DNA of 45,811 bases from Parcubacteria group bacterium GW2011_GWA2_40_23. GTDB taxonomy: Bacteria; Patescibacteriota; Patescibacteriia; UBA11705; JABHMO01. Where the stretch lies: positions 1 to 45,811 of the forward strand of contig LBYP01000011.1 in the NCBI GenBank assembly GCA_000996245.1. The letters are read 5' to 3'. Within the stretch, counting starts at the first letter, position 1; each line of letters starts with the position of its first letter. Shown here piece by piece: positions 21,504 to 30,355 of this stretch. Position numbers and translations under genes: made by a program. The notes under the pieces were generated by a model. The model saw only the letters and a list, made by a program, of their open reading frames with translations, had not been told where the DNA came from and searched no databases.

Positions 21504-23126
21504 ATGAACAAAACTCTAAATTTTATAAAAACTAATTGGCAAGTAAAATTGTTAATTCTTTTTATCGTTGTAATGATAATCCCCTATTGCTATTTGAGTT
21601 TTACCACCGATCACAAATTCTATTCACCAGACGAAACTGCCAATTTTGTTTTCACGAAACAATTCATCGAACACAGCAATCTAAATATTGAAATTCCCTT
21701 AAATAGAGCGGTTAATAATGTTATTTTCCCAAGGAGTGTTAATGTTTTAAATGGTAATTTCGTTCCGATGAGCTTCCTTGGTCTGCCTGTCTTTTATGGT
21801 TTAATAGGAAAAATTATTGGAATCGACTTAGTAACCTTTATAACTCCTATACTTTCACTAATCGGCGTTTTTCTATTTTATTTGATCATAAAAGAAGTTT
21901 TCGACAAAAACATAGCTTTCCTTTCTGGATTATTTTTGTTGTTCAATCCTGTCTATTGGTATTTAGGCGGAAAGGCCATGTTGCATAACAACCTTTTTGT
22001 TTTTTTTATTATTTTGGGACTTTGCTTGTTATTACTAGCCTTGCGAAGGAAGAATATTTTTCTCTACGCTTTGTCAGCTATAATTTTCGGAGCAAGTATT
22101 TGGACTAGAACTTCAGAAATTGTTTGGGTGGGTTTGTTGATGTTAATTTTTTATATTGTGAACCGCAAAAACGTGAGGAAACGTGATTTAATTATATTTA
22201 TCATTGGTTTTTGCGGCATGCTCGGCTTACTGCTCTTTGTAAATCATTCCGTTTACAATAATATTTTCCGTTCCGGTTATTCGTCCTTAGAAAACAGTTC
22301 AAAAACGGGATTATCTTCATTACTAGGACAAATCGTTCTTCCTTTTGGGTTTAAGTTTAAGAATATCGTTTTTCATGTTTGGGAATTTTTTATTAAGTAT
22401 ATTTGGTTTATAACATTACCAGCTCTTTGGGGACTTATCTACTTTTCCAAAAAAAGTTTGTCAAATCTCCAAAAGGCTTATCTATATTCAACCGGGCTAA
22501 TTTCGATCTATTTACTCAGTTATTATGGTAGTTACTGGCCCTGGGGTGAATACGGCCAACCAGCTACTCCAGAAATTCTTATTGGGAGTCCACATTTACG
22601 TTATTGGTTGCCAATATTGATATTTTTAACTCCCTTTGTCGCAATTTTTGTAAGTGAAGTTCTACCACGATTGTATAAATCAAAAAAAGTTCTTCCCATT
22701 ATAATAACTACTGGATTTTTGGTTCTACTGATTTATTTCTCTATCTCAACTGTTTTTTATAATCCACAAGAAGGTTTTATTAAAATTAAAAATGATATAT
22801 CAGAGTTCAAACCCCAAATCGAACAAATAAACAATTTGATCGAAAACACAGCCATAATCATAGTACCTGATTGGGCAGATCGAATTTTTTTCCCAGAATA
22901 TCAAGTCATACACTCTCTTGGAAATCGAAAGGTTTACGGTGGAGATGCTTATCTGGAAATTTCTAAGTTAGTCCAATTAGTGCCAGTGTATTATTACAGT
23001 GCTGACTCAGACAGAGATGTTGCGAGTTTATCGAATATTCTTAACAACTATAAACTAAGGTTGCAATTCGTCTCAGAAATATACAAAGGCGTGAAACTAT
23101 ATCAGATTAAATATGAACAACCTTAG
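21504..23126 (+). CDS. Polytopic GT-C (GT39/ArnT-like) glycosyltransferase
   Basis: Multi-TM; FPRSVNVLNGNFVPMSFLGLPVFYGLIGKII aligns with the divergent neighbour. Confidence 0.75.
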   Translation: MNKTLNFIKTNWQVKLLILFIVVMIIPYCYLSFTTDHKFYSPDETANFVFTKQFIEHSNLNIEIPLNRAVNNVIFPRSVNVLNGNFVPMSFLGLPVFYGLIGKIIGIDLVTFITPILSLIGVFLFYLIIKEVFDKNIAFLSGLFLLFNPVYWYLGGKAMLHNNLFVFFIILGLCLLLLALRRKNIFLYALSAIIFGASIWTRTSEIVWVGLLMLIFYIVNRKNVRKRDLIIFIIGFCGMLGLLLFVNHSVYNNIFRSGYSSLENSSKTGLSSLLGQIVLPFGFKFKNIVFHVWEFFIKYIWFITLPALWGLIYFSKKSLSNLQKAYLYSTGLISIYLLSYYGSYWPWGEYGQPATPEILIGSPHLRYWLPILIFLTPFVAIFVSEVLPRLYKSKKVLPIIITTGFLVLLIYFSISTVFYNPQEGFIKIKNDISEFKPQIEQINNLIENTAIIIVPDWADRIFFPEYQVIHSLGNRKVYGGDAYLEISKLVQLVPVYYYSADSDRDVASLSNILNNYKLRLQFVSEIYKGVKLYQIKYEQP

Positions 23127-23640
23127 GTTGATTGCAATTACGAAATATTGTTTCTGGTTCCTGGCTGTGGCGCTAGTGATCTTTTTGCTTTGGAAGAATT
23201 ACTCACCTCTCGGTAGTCAACATATAGACTTTAATTTAATGCCAAATATATTTGTTTCAGAAATTAACCCAAGTGCTAGAATTACTGCCCCTTTTTGCGA
23301 AAAAGACAGCTGCAGTCAAATAATGTTTGGAGATCCGCTATACTTTGACCTACTCCTTGCCCGCAAATTTGATCTTGCAACGATCAAAATATATTACTCT
23401 TCAGACGTGGACATTGATTTACGTTTAGGGATGCAAACTAGAGAAGGTTGGAATTACATGATCAAAACACCAGACAAAATCGATAAACTCGAAACTTTAG
23501 CAACCGCAGAATTTTCTTTTCCCTTAAGCCAAGCCTTGGTCAATAAGCGCCGTATAAATTTCATTATCAGCGCGCCAGAGATAAGAACTGAAGACAAGGA
23601 AATTACAATCCATAAAATAGAATTTGATTTAAAACGTTAA
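23113..23640 (+). CDS. Hypothetical membrane-anchored protein
   Basis: N-terminal TM; start overlaps the preceding GT-C gene end. Confidence 0.65.
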   Translation: MNNLRLIAITKYCFWFLAVALVIFLLWKNYSPLGSQHIDFNLMPNIFVSEINPSARITAPFCEKDSCSQIMFGDPLYFDLLLARKFDLATIKIYYSSDVDIDLRLGMQTREGWNYMIKTPDKIDKLETLATAEFSFPLSQALVNKRRINFIISAPEIRTEDKEITIHKIEFDLKR

Positions 23641-23641
23641 T

Positions 23642-23821
23642 ATGCCGACACTCCAATCAATCAATAACGAACTATTTAAGTGCTCGATAATTTTATATTT
23701 AATTTTGTTTATAATCGAATGGTTGCTTCCTGGTTTTGTTTCCTTATATTTTAATAGTTCTGTTGTCTTAATCGTAGCAATTTTGTCTGGCTGTTTTCAT
23801 GTTTTAACGCTTAAAGATTAA
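23642..23821 (+). CDS. Small hydrophobic membrane protein (59 aa)
   Basis: MPTLQSINNELFKCSIILYLILFIIEWLLPGFVSLYFNSSVVLIVAILSGCFHVLTLKD*; directly follows the upstream CDS; below the ORF-track cut-off. Confidence 0.55.
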   Translation: MPTLQSINNELFKCSIILYLILFIIEWLLPGFVSLYFNSSVVLIVAILSGCFHVLTLKD

Positions 23822-23851
23822 AAAAAGAAGCCCCTTTATGGAGCGTCTTTT

Positions 23852-24007
23852 TTATTTGGTTTCTTTATGCATTTTATGAGTTTTGCATTTCGCACAGTGT
23901 TTCTTGATTTGTAACTTCTCTTTAACTTTCTTTTTGTTGCGGAAAGTTTGATAATTGACACCGCGGCATTCTGTACACTCAAGTTTTACTAAATTATCTT
24001 GTGACAT
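23852..24007 (-). CDS. rpmG: Ribosomal protein bL33
   Basis: MSQDNLVKLECTECRGVNYQTFRNKKKVKEKLQIKKHCAKCKTHKMHKETK*, with the two CxxC pairs typical of zinc-binding bL33; missed by the ORF track because it is 51 aa. Confidence 0.9.
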   Translation of the reverse strand: MSQDNLVKLECTECRGVNYQTFRNKKKVKEKLQIKKHCAKCKTHKMHKETK

Positions 24008-24073
24008 ATGTTTTGTTATTTATAATTGAATGGCTTGCCATGAAGTTAAACAAAATCTGTACGAAATGGTTTA

Positions 24074-24105
24074 CCATGAAGTCACGCGTAGCGTGTACTT
24101 CATGG
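24074..24105 (-). terminator. Strong hairpin immediately downstream of tRNA-Thr
   Basis: CCATGAAGTCACGC-GTA-GCGTGTACTTCATGG; no long T-tract, so it may be a processing or REP-like hairpin. Confidence 0.4.
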
Positions 24106-24178
24106 AGCCAGCGACAGGATTCGAACCCGTGACCAATAGTTTACAAAACTACTGCTCTACCAACTGAGCTACGCTGGC
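24103..24178 (-). tRNA. tRNA-Thr(TGT)
   Basis: GCCAGCG TA GCTC...GTAGT-TTTGTAA-ACTAT...CGCTGGC-T-CCA; CCA encoded. Confidence 0.92.
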
Positions 24179-24258
24179 AAGTATCGCTATTATAACAGAG
24201 AAGTAATAATTTAGCAAGTCTTTTGTTAACGAATACAAAACATGTTTTTATACTAAAT

Positions 24259-24752
24259 TTAAATAAAAAGTCCTTTTGGCAACAACACCTGAAATCGTTT
24301 GTTCCCATTTTTGCGGATGAACAAACGCAAGTCGACGCCTGAACCTTTGGTTCGAGATCGTGAAAACTGATTTTCTGAAGACCAAGTTGCGCACTCATTG
24401 CCTTGACGATCGGATTAGTCGTTGTCATCAAGATACGAAGGTCATCCCTTTGCCTAAGCAAGTTAGACATGATCTCCTCACCAACGCCATGCTTGCGCAT
24501 GGCTGGATCTACCCACAAAGTACCGAGCTCGTACCAACCGGTTTCCAAATCCCAGAGCGTTACATGACCAACGATCTTCCAACCAACAATCTTCACGACC
24601 GACAAGCCTAGAAAGAATTGCACCATCAAGTCAAAGGGAGACTTTGGCAAAAGATGTTCTTCGTTACGGAGTTTATTAGCAAAGAGACAGAACGCCACAA
24701 AGAGCTTCAAGAAATTCCCGACTTTGACTCGATAAACCAGTTGACCGTGCAT
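24259..24752 (-). CDS. GNAT-family N-acetyltransferase, apparently frameshifted near the 3' end
   Basis: LWVDPAMRKHGVGEEIMSNLLRQ acetyl-CoA motif. The intact frame runs into tRNA-Thr, whereas a 1-nt slip at AAAGG (~24345) gives ...LEPKGSGVDLRLFIRKNGNKRFQVLLPKGLFI* ending at 24259. Confidence 0.6.
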
Positions 24753-24875
24753 GTGAACCTCCCCTGTTAGGCAAAACTAAAGAGCCGGGCCACCACGACC
24801 CAGCTCTTTATATCTAATCACCAAAAAGCTAGCTGTCGTGGAGACAGTTCTTCTTGGCTTTCTTTGAAATAAGAT

Positions 24876-25997
24876 TTAAAAACATAAACTTTGTATCATC
24901 TTTTTATAGCACTCTATCATTATATCTATCTGATCAAATTTTACAAATTCATCTGCCTGGTGTGCCATTCTAAAATCTCCTGGTCCCCAGATGAGACAAT
25001 TACCCCAAATCTTAAAAAGCCCGGCTTGAGTCCAACCTTCAATAACATCAATCTTTGATTGCCCCATGACTTCTTCGGAAACAAATTTAGCGTTTAAAAA
25101 TAATTCCGTATCTTGGCTGACCAAATTAGCATCACCACAAAACACTGACTCAACTTTAGCTGTTTTATCAATAGCTAGAATAACTTTTTCGATTCTCTCA
25201 AATTCTTCTTGAATATTTTCTGTGGGTAAAAGACGACGATTGATGTTAAATGTACATTCGTCAGGAATAACATTTGGTGCGGTTCCTCCATGGATGGTGC
25301 AAATTGATTGAGTCGGTACTCGAAATAAATCATGTGTTCTTGTTTCTAGTTCTTCTTCGATCTTTGAAAGTTCCGCATAAGCCATCATAGCTTTATGGAT
25401 GGCATTATTCTTTTTATTGTTTTCTAAATTGGTGTCGGCCGAATGAGACGCAACGCCATAGAAAGTAACCTTGATTTCCATTGCGCCCTTTTGACCGACA
25501 TGTAGTTCACAATTTGTTGGTTCAGCAACTATAACATTAGCGGAACCCGGTTTGATTTCAACAGTATCAAGAAAACTTCTGCCACCTAATCCACTCACTT
25601 CCTCATCACAATCAAAAAGAAAGAAGATATCCTGCTTTGGTTTTTTATCGATGTTTAATGCAGTTTGGATCATAGCGGTTAAACCTGCTTTCATGTCGCA
25701 TGAGCCTAATCCAAACAACTTGTCATCTTTAACAATCGGCTCAAAAGGATTTTGAGTCCACTTACTAGAAGTCGGAACAGTATCTGTGTGTCCGCTGAAA
25801 ATAAGTGGCTTGTCATGTTCCTGACCTTCAAATTTGACTTCCAAATTATAAATCAAATTTTCGCTATTTTTCAGTGGAGTAATCTTCACTTTATCTGCTG
25901 GGAAAAAAGAAGCAATGAAGTCAACAATTTCTTTGTTGGAGTTTTGACTTTGGGAATCAAAGGAAATTAATTTTTTTAGTAGTTCTAAATTTTGCAT
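24876..25997 (-). CDS. M20 family metallopeptidase (ArgE/DapE-like deacylase)
   Basis: LIFSGHTDTVPTSSKWTQNPFEP...LFGLGSCDMKAGL...DCDEEVSGLGG. Confidence 0.88.
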   Translation of the reverse strand: MQNLELLKKLISFDSQSQNSNKEIVDFIASFFPADKVKITPLKNSENLIYNLEVKFEGQEHDKPLIFSGHTDTVPTSSKWTQNPFEPIVKDDKLFGLGSCDMKAGLTAMIQTALNIDKKPKQDIFFLFDCDEEVSGLGGRSFLDTVEIKPGSANVIVAEPTNCELHVGQKGAMEIKVTFYGVASHSADTNLENNKKNNAIHKAMMAYAELSKIEEELETRTHDLFRVPTQSICTIHGGTAPNVIPDECTFNINRRLLPTENIQEEFERIEKVILAIDKTAKVESVFCGDANLVSQDTELFLNAKFVSEEVMGQSKIDVIEGWTQAGLFKIWGNCLIWGPGDFRMAHQADEFVKFDQIDIMIECYKKMIQSLCF

Positions 25998-26066
25998 AAA
26001 TTTGTTTATTTACTCCATCGTAACAGACAGCCGAAAGTTGTCAAACGAAAATTTGAAGAAAAAAAT

Positions 26067-26094
26067 GTGGGAAAAGAGTTGACTCTTTTCCCAC
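26067..26094 (-). terminator. Intrinsic terminator after the second tRNA-His
   Basis: GTGGGAAAAGAGT-CA-ACTCTTTTCCCAC followed by ATTTTTTTC on the minus strand. Confidence 0.85.
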
Positions 26095-26100
26095 ACGCAG

Positions 26101-26173
26101 TAGCCGGGACGGGCATCGAACCCGCGACACACAGATCCACAGTCTGTTGCTCTACCAATTGAGCTACCCGGCC
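26101..26173 (-). tRNA. tRNA-His(GTG), non-canonical: U-1, G1:U72, A73, CCA not encoded
   Basis: GGCCGGG TA GCTC AATTGGTA GAGC A ACAGA CTGTGGA TCTGT GTGTC GCGGG TTCGATG CCCGT CCCGGCT A; intact cloverleaf. Confidence 0.85.
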
Positions 26174-26214
26174 ATCTGAGTACAGGTTAACACTATTTAA
26201 TTATTTGTCAAGAG

Positions 26215-26252
26215 TAAAAAAATCGAGCCGCAGCAATGGTGCATACGGCTCG
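26215..26252 (-). terminator. Intrinsic terminator of HisRS-2 gene
   Basis: ACGAGCCG...CGGCTCG-ATTTTTTTAC on the minus strand. Confidence 0.8.
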
Positions 26253-26259
26253 TTGTTTA

Positions 26260-27630
26260 CTATTTCCCTTGTGAAAGCTTCTCGATGTTCCAATCGACGG
26301 TGATCGGACCTTGCTTGCCAGTAGTCATGTCTTTGAGGGTCACGGTTCCATTCGCCAATTCACTCTCACCGATGATGACCACGAACGGAATACCGAGCAT
26401 GTTGGCGCGTCCAAGTTGCTCACGGAGTCCTGACTCTGCTCCGTCGTAAAGCATCACGTTTCTAGCGGTCAAGCGGAACCCTTGGGCGACTTCGATGGCT
26501 CGCTCTCTGCAACCAGCACTCGGTCGGTAAGCGACGAGAACTTGTGCCACCGACTTCGGCAGAGTGAAAAGACCCTTCTTTTTGGCGTAGACCATGAACC
26601 GATCGATGCCGAAGGATGCGCCCGTGGCCGGTGCCGGCATCTCGACGAACCTGTCCGTCAGATTGTCGTAGCGGCCACCCGAGAAGATCGATCCTGTCTC
26701 GGGGCTATCCGTGAGAATTGTTTCGAAGATAGGTCCAGTGTAGTAGCCGAGTCCGCGAACCATTGACGGCTCGATGAGAATGCGACTCTTCTCGACACCG
26801 AACAGATCCAGGTAGCGCATGATCTCTTCGAGTTCGCAGCAACCTTGTTCAGCAACCGCACTACCCGCGAGGATAGTACGAATTGCCGCGAAACGTTCTA
26901 CGTTGCTGCCGGTGATATTGCAGAACTCCACGAGCTTCACGATCTGCGCTTCATTCAACAGAATCGCGTAGTCTTCACGTTCGATCTTTGCCAGTTCGCC
27001 TTCGAGCGTCTCTTCGGGCTTGAGCTTGTCCTTCTTGTCGAGAACAGTCAGCACAGCCTGCAGATAACGCGCCGGGAATTTAACGTACTCGGGCAATCCA
27101 TCGAGGATCTTGCGGTTGTTCAGGAGCACAAGGTGTGTGTTAATGCCGAGAGCACGCATGCATTCATCCATGAGAGCGATGATCTGCGCATCCGACATCA
27201 TTCCAGGTGCGAACACGCTGTCCACATCGCACTGCGTGAATTCGCAGAAACGTGTAGCTGACGGCGTTTCGCCGCGAAAGACTTGAGCGATCTGGTAACG
27301 CATGAAGGGTCTGGGCAGCTTTTCGTAGTACGCTGCCACGAACCGCCCCAGTGCAACCGTCAGATCAAACCTGAGACCCAGTTTAGGTCGCTCACCCTCT
27401 TCGGGGTGAAAGGTGTTCTCGACCTTAAAGAACTGCATGTCCGTCTTTTCTTCGGCTCCGAACAGCGTTGAAAGATACTGCACGGTTGACGAGTCGAACG
27501 GTTCGAAACCGAAACGCTCAAACACGGCAATGAGGATGTTCAGGATGTGGCGCTTGAGGATCATGTCCTCAGGCGTGATATCGCGGAAACCAGCAGCCAG
27601 AACGGCTTTCACTCGGTCTTTTGCGTCCAT
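26260..27630 (-). CDS. hisS: Second, divergent GC-rich histidyl-tRNA synthetase (HisRS-2)
   Basis: Class II motif 2 RYQIAQVFRGETPSATRFCEFTQCDVD; HisA motif MVRGLGYYTGPIFE; motif 3 GASFGIDR; start MDAKDRV. Confidence 0.85.
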   Translation of the reverse strand: MDAKDRVKAVLAAGFRDITPEDMILKRHILNILIAVFERFGFEPFDSSTVQYLSTLFGAEEKTDMQFFKVENTFHPEEGERPKLGLRFDLTVALGRFVAAYYEKLPRPFMRYQIAQVFRGETPSATRFCEFTQCDVDSVFAPGMMSDAQIIALMDECMRALGINTHLVLLNNRKILDGLPEYVKFPARYLQAVLTVLDKKDKLKPEETLEGELAKIEREDYAILLNEAQIVKLVEFCNITGSNVERFAAIRTILAGSAVAEQGCCELEEIMRYLDLFGVEKSRILIEPSMVRGLGYYTGPIFETILTDSPETGSIFSGGRYDNLTDRFVEMPAPATGASFGIDRFMVYAKKKGLFTLPKSVAQVLVAYRPSAGCRERAIEVAQGFRLTARNVMLYDGAESGLREQLGRANMLGIPFVVIIGESELANGTVTLKDMTTGKQGPITVDWNIEKLSQGK

Positions 27631-27677
27631 GATTCTTCCCTCTCTGGAGGTCAATTTAAGAACTCCACGAACACTCT

Positions 27678-27706
27678 AATTTAACACCCACGATAGAAGA
27701 AGTCAA
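27678..27706 (-). promoter_or_regulatory. Promoter of HisRS-2 cassette
   Basis: TTGACT-17 nt-TAAATT. Confidence 0.6.
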
Positions 27707-27707
27707 C

Positions 27708-27746
27708 AAAAAAAATCGGAGGAAATGGTTGACCACATCCCCCGAT
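27708..27746 (-). terminator. Intrinsic terminator of PRTase-like cassette
   Basis: TCGGGGGATGTGG-TCAA-CCATTTCCTCCGA-TTTTTTTT. Confidence 0.85.
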
Positions 27747-27762
27747 AAGAACTTACGTGCTT

Positions 27763-28797
27763 CTACAGCATCGACCGCGAAATCGCAATCTCCTCGAGAA
27801 TCGGGACGTCGGGACGCCGATAGAAGTACGGTACACGATCAAGGTCACGCACCATGATCGTTACAGGTCGTTGAAGAACACGTGAACTTTCTTCTTCAAT
27901 CCCACGATAAAGCCTGGCCGAAAGGTCCAGCATCGCCAACGAGAAGGCCCTAGCTTCTTTTTCTGGGATACTGGCCCAGTGAACAGGATCTCCTAAGGGC
28001 AGCAAGTACGGAGCACAGAGATTCCCCAACATGGGTGCGTTGGGGTAATGGATGTTTACTTGTGTCGGATGGCCAGGAGGTGGATCGACTTTCTGACCGA
28101 GGGTTCTGCCACCGAAAGGTACTCCTACATAGAAGTCTCGTTCCACGACCCAATCCACGATCTTGCCAGGTTCAAATTCGCCGCCTTCTGCTGCGAACAA
28201 GCGATCCTCGATCGCACGTATCTGTGATGTACGTTTTGCCTGGCGAATACGGAGGGCAACTAGGAACTTGTTGATTTCAATTCCGCGTTCGCGGAAGATC
28301 TGATCGACTGCGTAGAAAGTTCCGCCAGTCCAAACACCATCGTCCACGATTGCAATTTCCCGCTTTTCTGACACAGCACTGTGGCGGTCGATCGCATCGA
28401 GCTGCGTCAGAATCATCGGCGAACCGATGCGATTCCCCTTCCCCAAATCGCTCCAGGTTGGGTTATCGGGGTGCTTGCTGTGTCCGATGAGGCGCGTGGT
28501 CGACAGGAACAGATCAGCTTCTTCCACGAAGATACTCTCGAGACTAACGAGCGGTATGCCGTTGCGTTCTCTCTCGATGAGATCCATGAGCCGCCGCTTT
28601 GTAACGCGCCACGGAATGAATTCCACGTCCACTCCACGCGGTTCGAAGATACGCTTCAGCTCGGTAATTAACCCCTCCATCAGATTACCAAAGAAAAAAC
28701 GAGCCGGCACCGAGAATCCGTGCCTCTTGGCCCACTCCATGACGACTATGGCCAGGTCACCGGTTACGAGATACTTTGGCCTAACCGTTGGTCGCAT
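27763..28797 (-). CDS. Phosphoribosyltransferase-fold-like protein (GC-rich cassette)
   Basis: PRPP-loop-like EIAIVDDGVWTGGTFYAV; start MRPTVRPK after GGGAGGATGGA. Confidence 0.65.
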   Translation of the reverse strand: MRPTVRPKYLVTGDLAIVVMEWAKRHGFSVPARFFFGNLMEGLITELKRIFEPRGVDVEFIPWRVTKRRLMDLIERERNGIPLVSLESIFVEEADLFLSTTRLIGHSKHPDNPTWSDLGKGNRIGSPMILTQLDAIDRHSAVSEKREIAIVDDGVWTGGTFYAVDQIFRERGIEINKFLVALRIRQAKRTSQIRAIEDRLFAAEGGEFEPGKIVDWVVERDFYVGVPFGGRTLGQKVDPPPGHPTQVNIHYPNAPMLGNLCAPYLLPLGDPVHWASIPEKEARAFSLAMLDLSARLYRGIEEESSRVLQRPVTIMVRDLDRVPYFYRRPDVPILEEIAISRSML

Positions 28798-28882
28798 TCC
28801 ATCCTCCCAGTGGTTGAACAAGCTAGTCCTAATTGTTTCCTCCTGCTACGGCTATGTTAATTTATACCTTATAAAAATGCAA

Positions 28883-29422
28883 CTATTTGTTTTTCTTAGC
28901 AATTTCAGATTCCGCTAAAGCAACTGCTTCTTCTGGAGTATTTGCTCCAAGTGCTTTACGTCTATTGCGTCCATCAATGTATTGATCAGCCAACTTCTCG
29001 GCCCAACCACCTGTATTTTTCATCACAATTATAGGAATATCTAATTGATAAGCAATAGCTATTTCATTTAAAGTTCCTGAACCACCACTTACAGCGATAA
29101 TTGCGTCGCAACTGTTTACTAAAACAAATTCACGGCCACCGCCACGTTCTAGACCCGAAACAATAATGACATCTGTGTTTCCTTCTTTATCCCAAACGTC
29201 TTTGCCTGTCGAATATGTAACACCAACAGTCAGTCCACCTTTTCTTTTGGCTCCACGAGCACCCGCTGTTGATAATGAATCATAATCCTTTTCTGCACCA
29301 TAAACCAAGATGTAGCCTTTTTCAGCCACAATCTCACCAATACGTTCAGCTATTTTTTGAATTTCTTCTGAATATTTTAAATCAGCTGCCGAACCCATCA
29401 CTCCAATTTGTAATTTACGCAT
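28883..29422 (-). CDS. TIGR00725/LOG-like Rossmann-fold protein
   Basis: IGVMGSAADLKYSEEIQKIAERIGEIVAEKGYILVYGA...AIIAVSGGSGTLNEIAIAYQL. Confidence 0.8.
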   Translation of the reverse strand: MRKLQIGVMGSAADLKYSEEIQKIAERIGEIVAEKGYILVYGAEKDYDSLSTAGARGAKRKGGLTVGVTYSTGKDVWDKEGNTDVIIVSGLERGGGREFVLVNSCDAIIAVSGGSGTLNEIAIAYQLDIPIIVMKNTGGWAEKLADQYIDGRNRRKALGANTPEEAVALAESEIAKKNK

Positions 29423-29431
29423 AAACTATTT

Positions 29432-30262
29432 TTATATTATTTTATCTAAATTTAGCAAAATTTCTTCTACGCCCTTGGTTATTTTTTCAGGGCTGACATA
29501 ATCAGCCAATTCTCTAACTTCTGCGGTAGCATTATTGACAACACAGAACTTATCAACTTTCCCGAGCAAAGGTTTATCTAAAACATCATCAGCGATAACA
29601 ATTTTTTTATATTCCGGATAGTAACTGGCTAATTTATCAAAAGCTTTGCCTTTATCATAATTCTTTGGATAAATTAATAAGTTACAAAAACTATCACAAC
29701 AACTAACTACTAATTCTAGATTTTGACGAGTCACATACTGATTCAATAGACCTGAAATTTTTCTTAACGCTGGAATATTTTCCTGTAAAGATCCGTTAAA
29801 ATGTTCTCGCACATGAATACTACTGCTGAAATTACGAAAACAATTTTCCACAAAAACATTTTTAAGCAAGGGATCAAGATTTAAGCTATCAGGATTTTTA
29901 TTAACTTCAGTGGTATCTTCGATAATGTAAAATGAATCTTCAAAGTTTTGTTTAACTAGCTGTGGTAAAATGTTCTTAACTTGACTTAAGTGCATAATAA
30001 TTTCATCGTCAACTAATATGTCTCTTTCAGCTGTCAAAGTGTCATAAATAAAACAACCATTTTCCCCAATTATTTTTCCGCCTAATTCAAACATTTTTAC
30101 TACAGGTAGAATGTCTTCAAGTGATCGATTGGAATTAAGAACAAAAACATGTCCTTCTCTTTTCATTTGATCAATCACAGAATTAATGGTCGGCGAAGTA
30201 GATCGATAGTTATGATCGATCAAGGTGTTATCAATGTCAAGAATAATAAGATATTTATTCAT
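29432..30262 (-). CDS. HAD-superfamily hydrolase (Cof-like)
   Basis: YLIILDIDNTLIDHN...VLNSNRS...KKIVIADDVLDKPLL. Confidence 0.8.
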   Translation of the reverse strand: MNKYLIILDIDNTLIDHNYRSTSPTINSVIDQMKREGHVFVLNSNRSLEDILPVVKMFELGGKIIGENGCFIYDTLTAERDILVDDEIIMHLSQVKNILPQLVKQNFEDSFYIIEDTTEVNKNPDSLNLDPLLKNVFVENCFRNFSSSIHVREHFNGSLQENIPALRKISGLLNQYVTRQNLELVVSCCDSFCNLLIYPKNYDKGKAFDKLASYYPEYKKIVIADDVLDKPLLGKVDKFCVVNNATAEVRELADYVSPEKITKGVEEILLNLDKII

Positions 30263-30310
30263 AGAGTCTGTAATAATCAGTATAGCCAGTGCCGAAAATG
30301 TTGTCAATTT

Positions 30311-30347
30311 AAATAAAAGCGGGAGCAACTGATGTCAGTTACCCCCG
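30311..30347 (-). terminator. Intrinsic terminator of hutH cassette
   Basis: GGGGGTAACTGA-CA-TCAGTTGCTCCC-GCTTTTATTT. Confidence 0.8.
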
Positions 30348-30355
30348 TGGTTCAC

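Noticed and set aside
24141-24258. C-terminal part of the track ORF 24141-24752
   Set aside because: Overlaps tRNA-Thr and encodes tRNA read-through (SSVGRAVVL); the real end is probably 24259 in the shifted frame.
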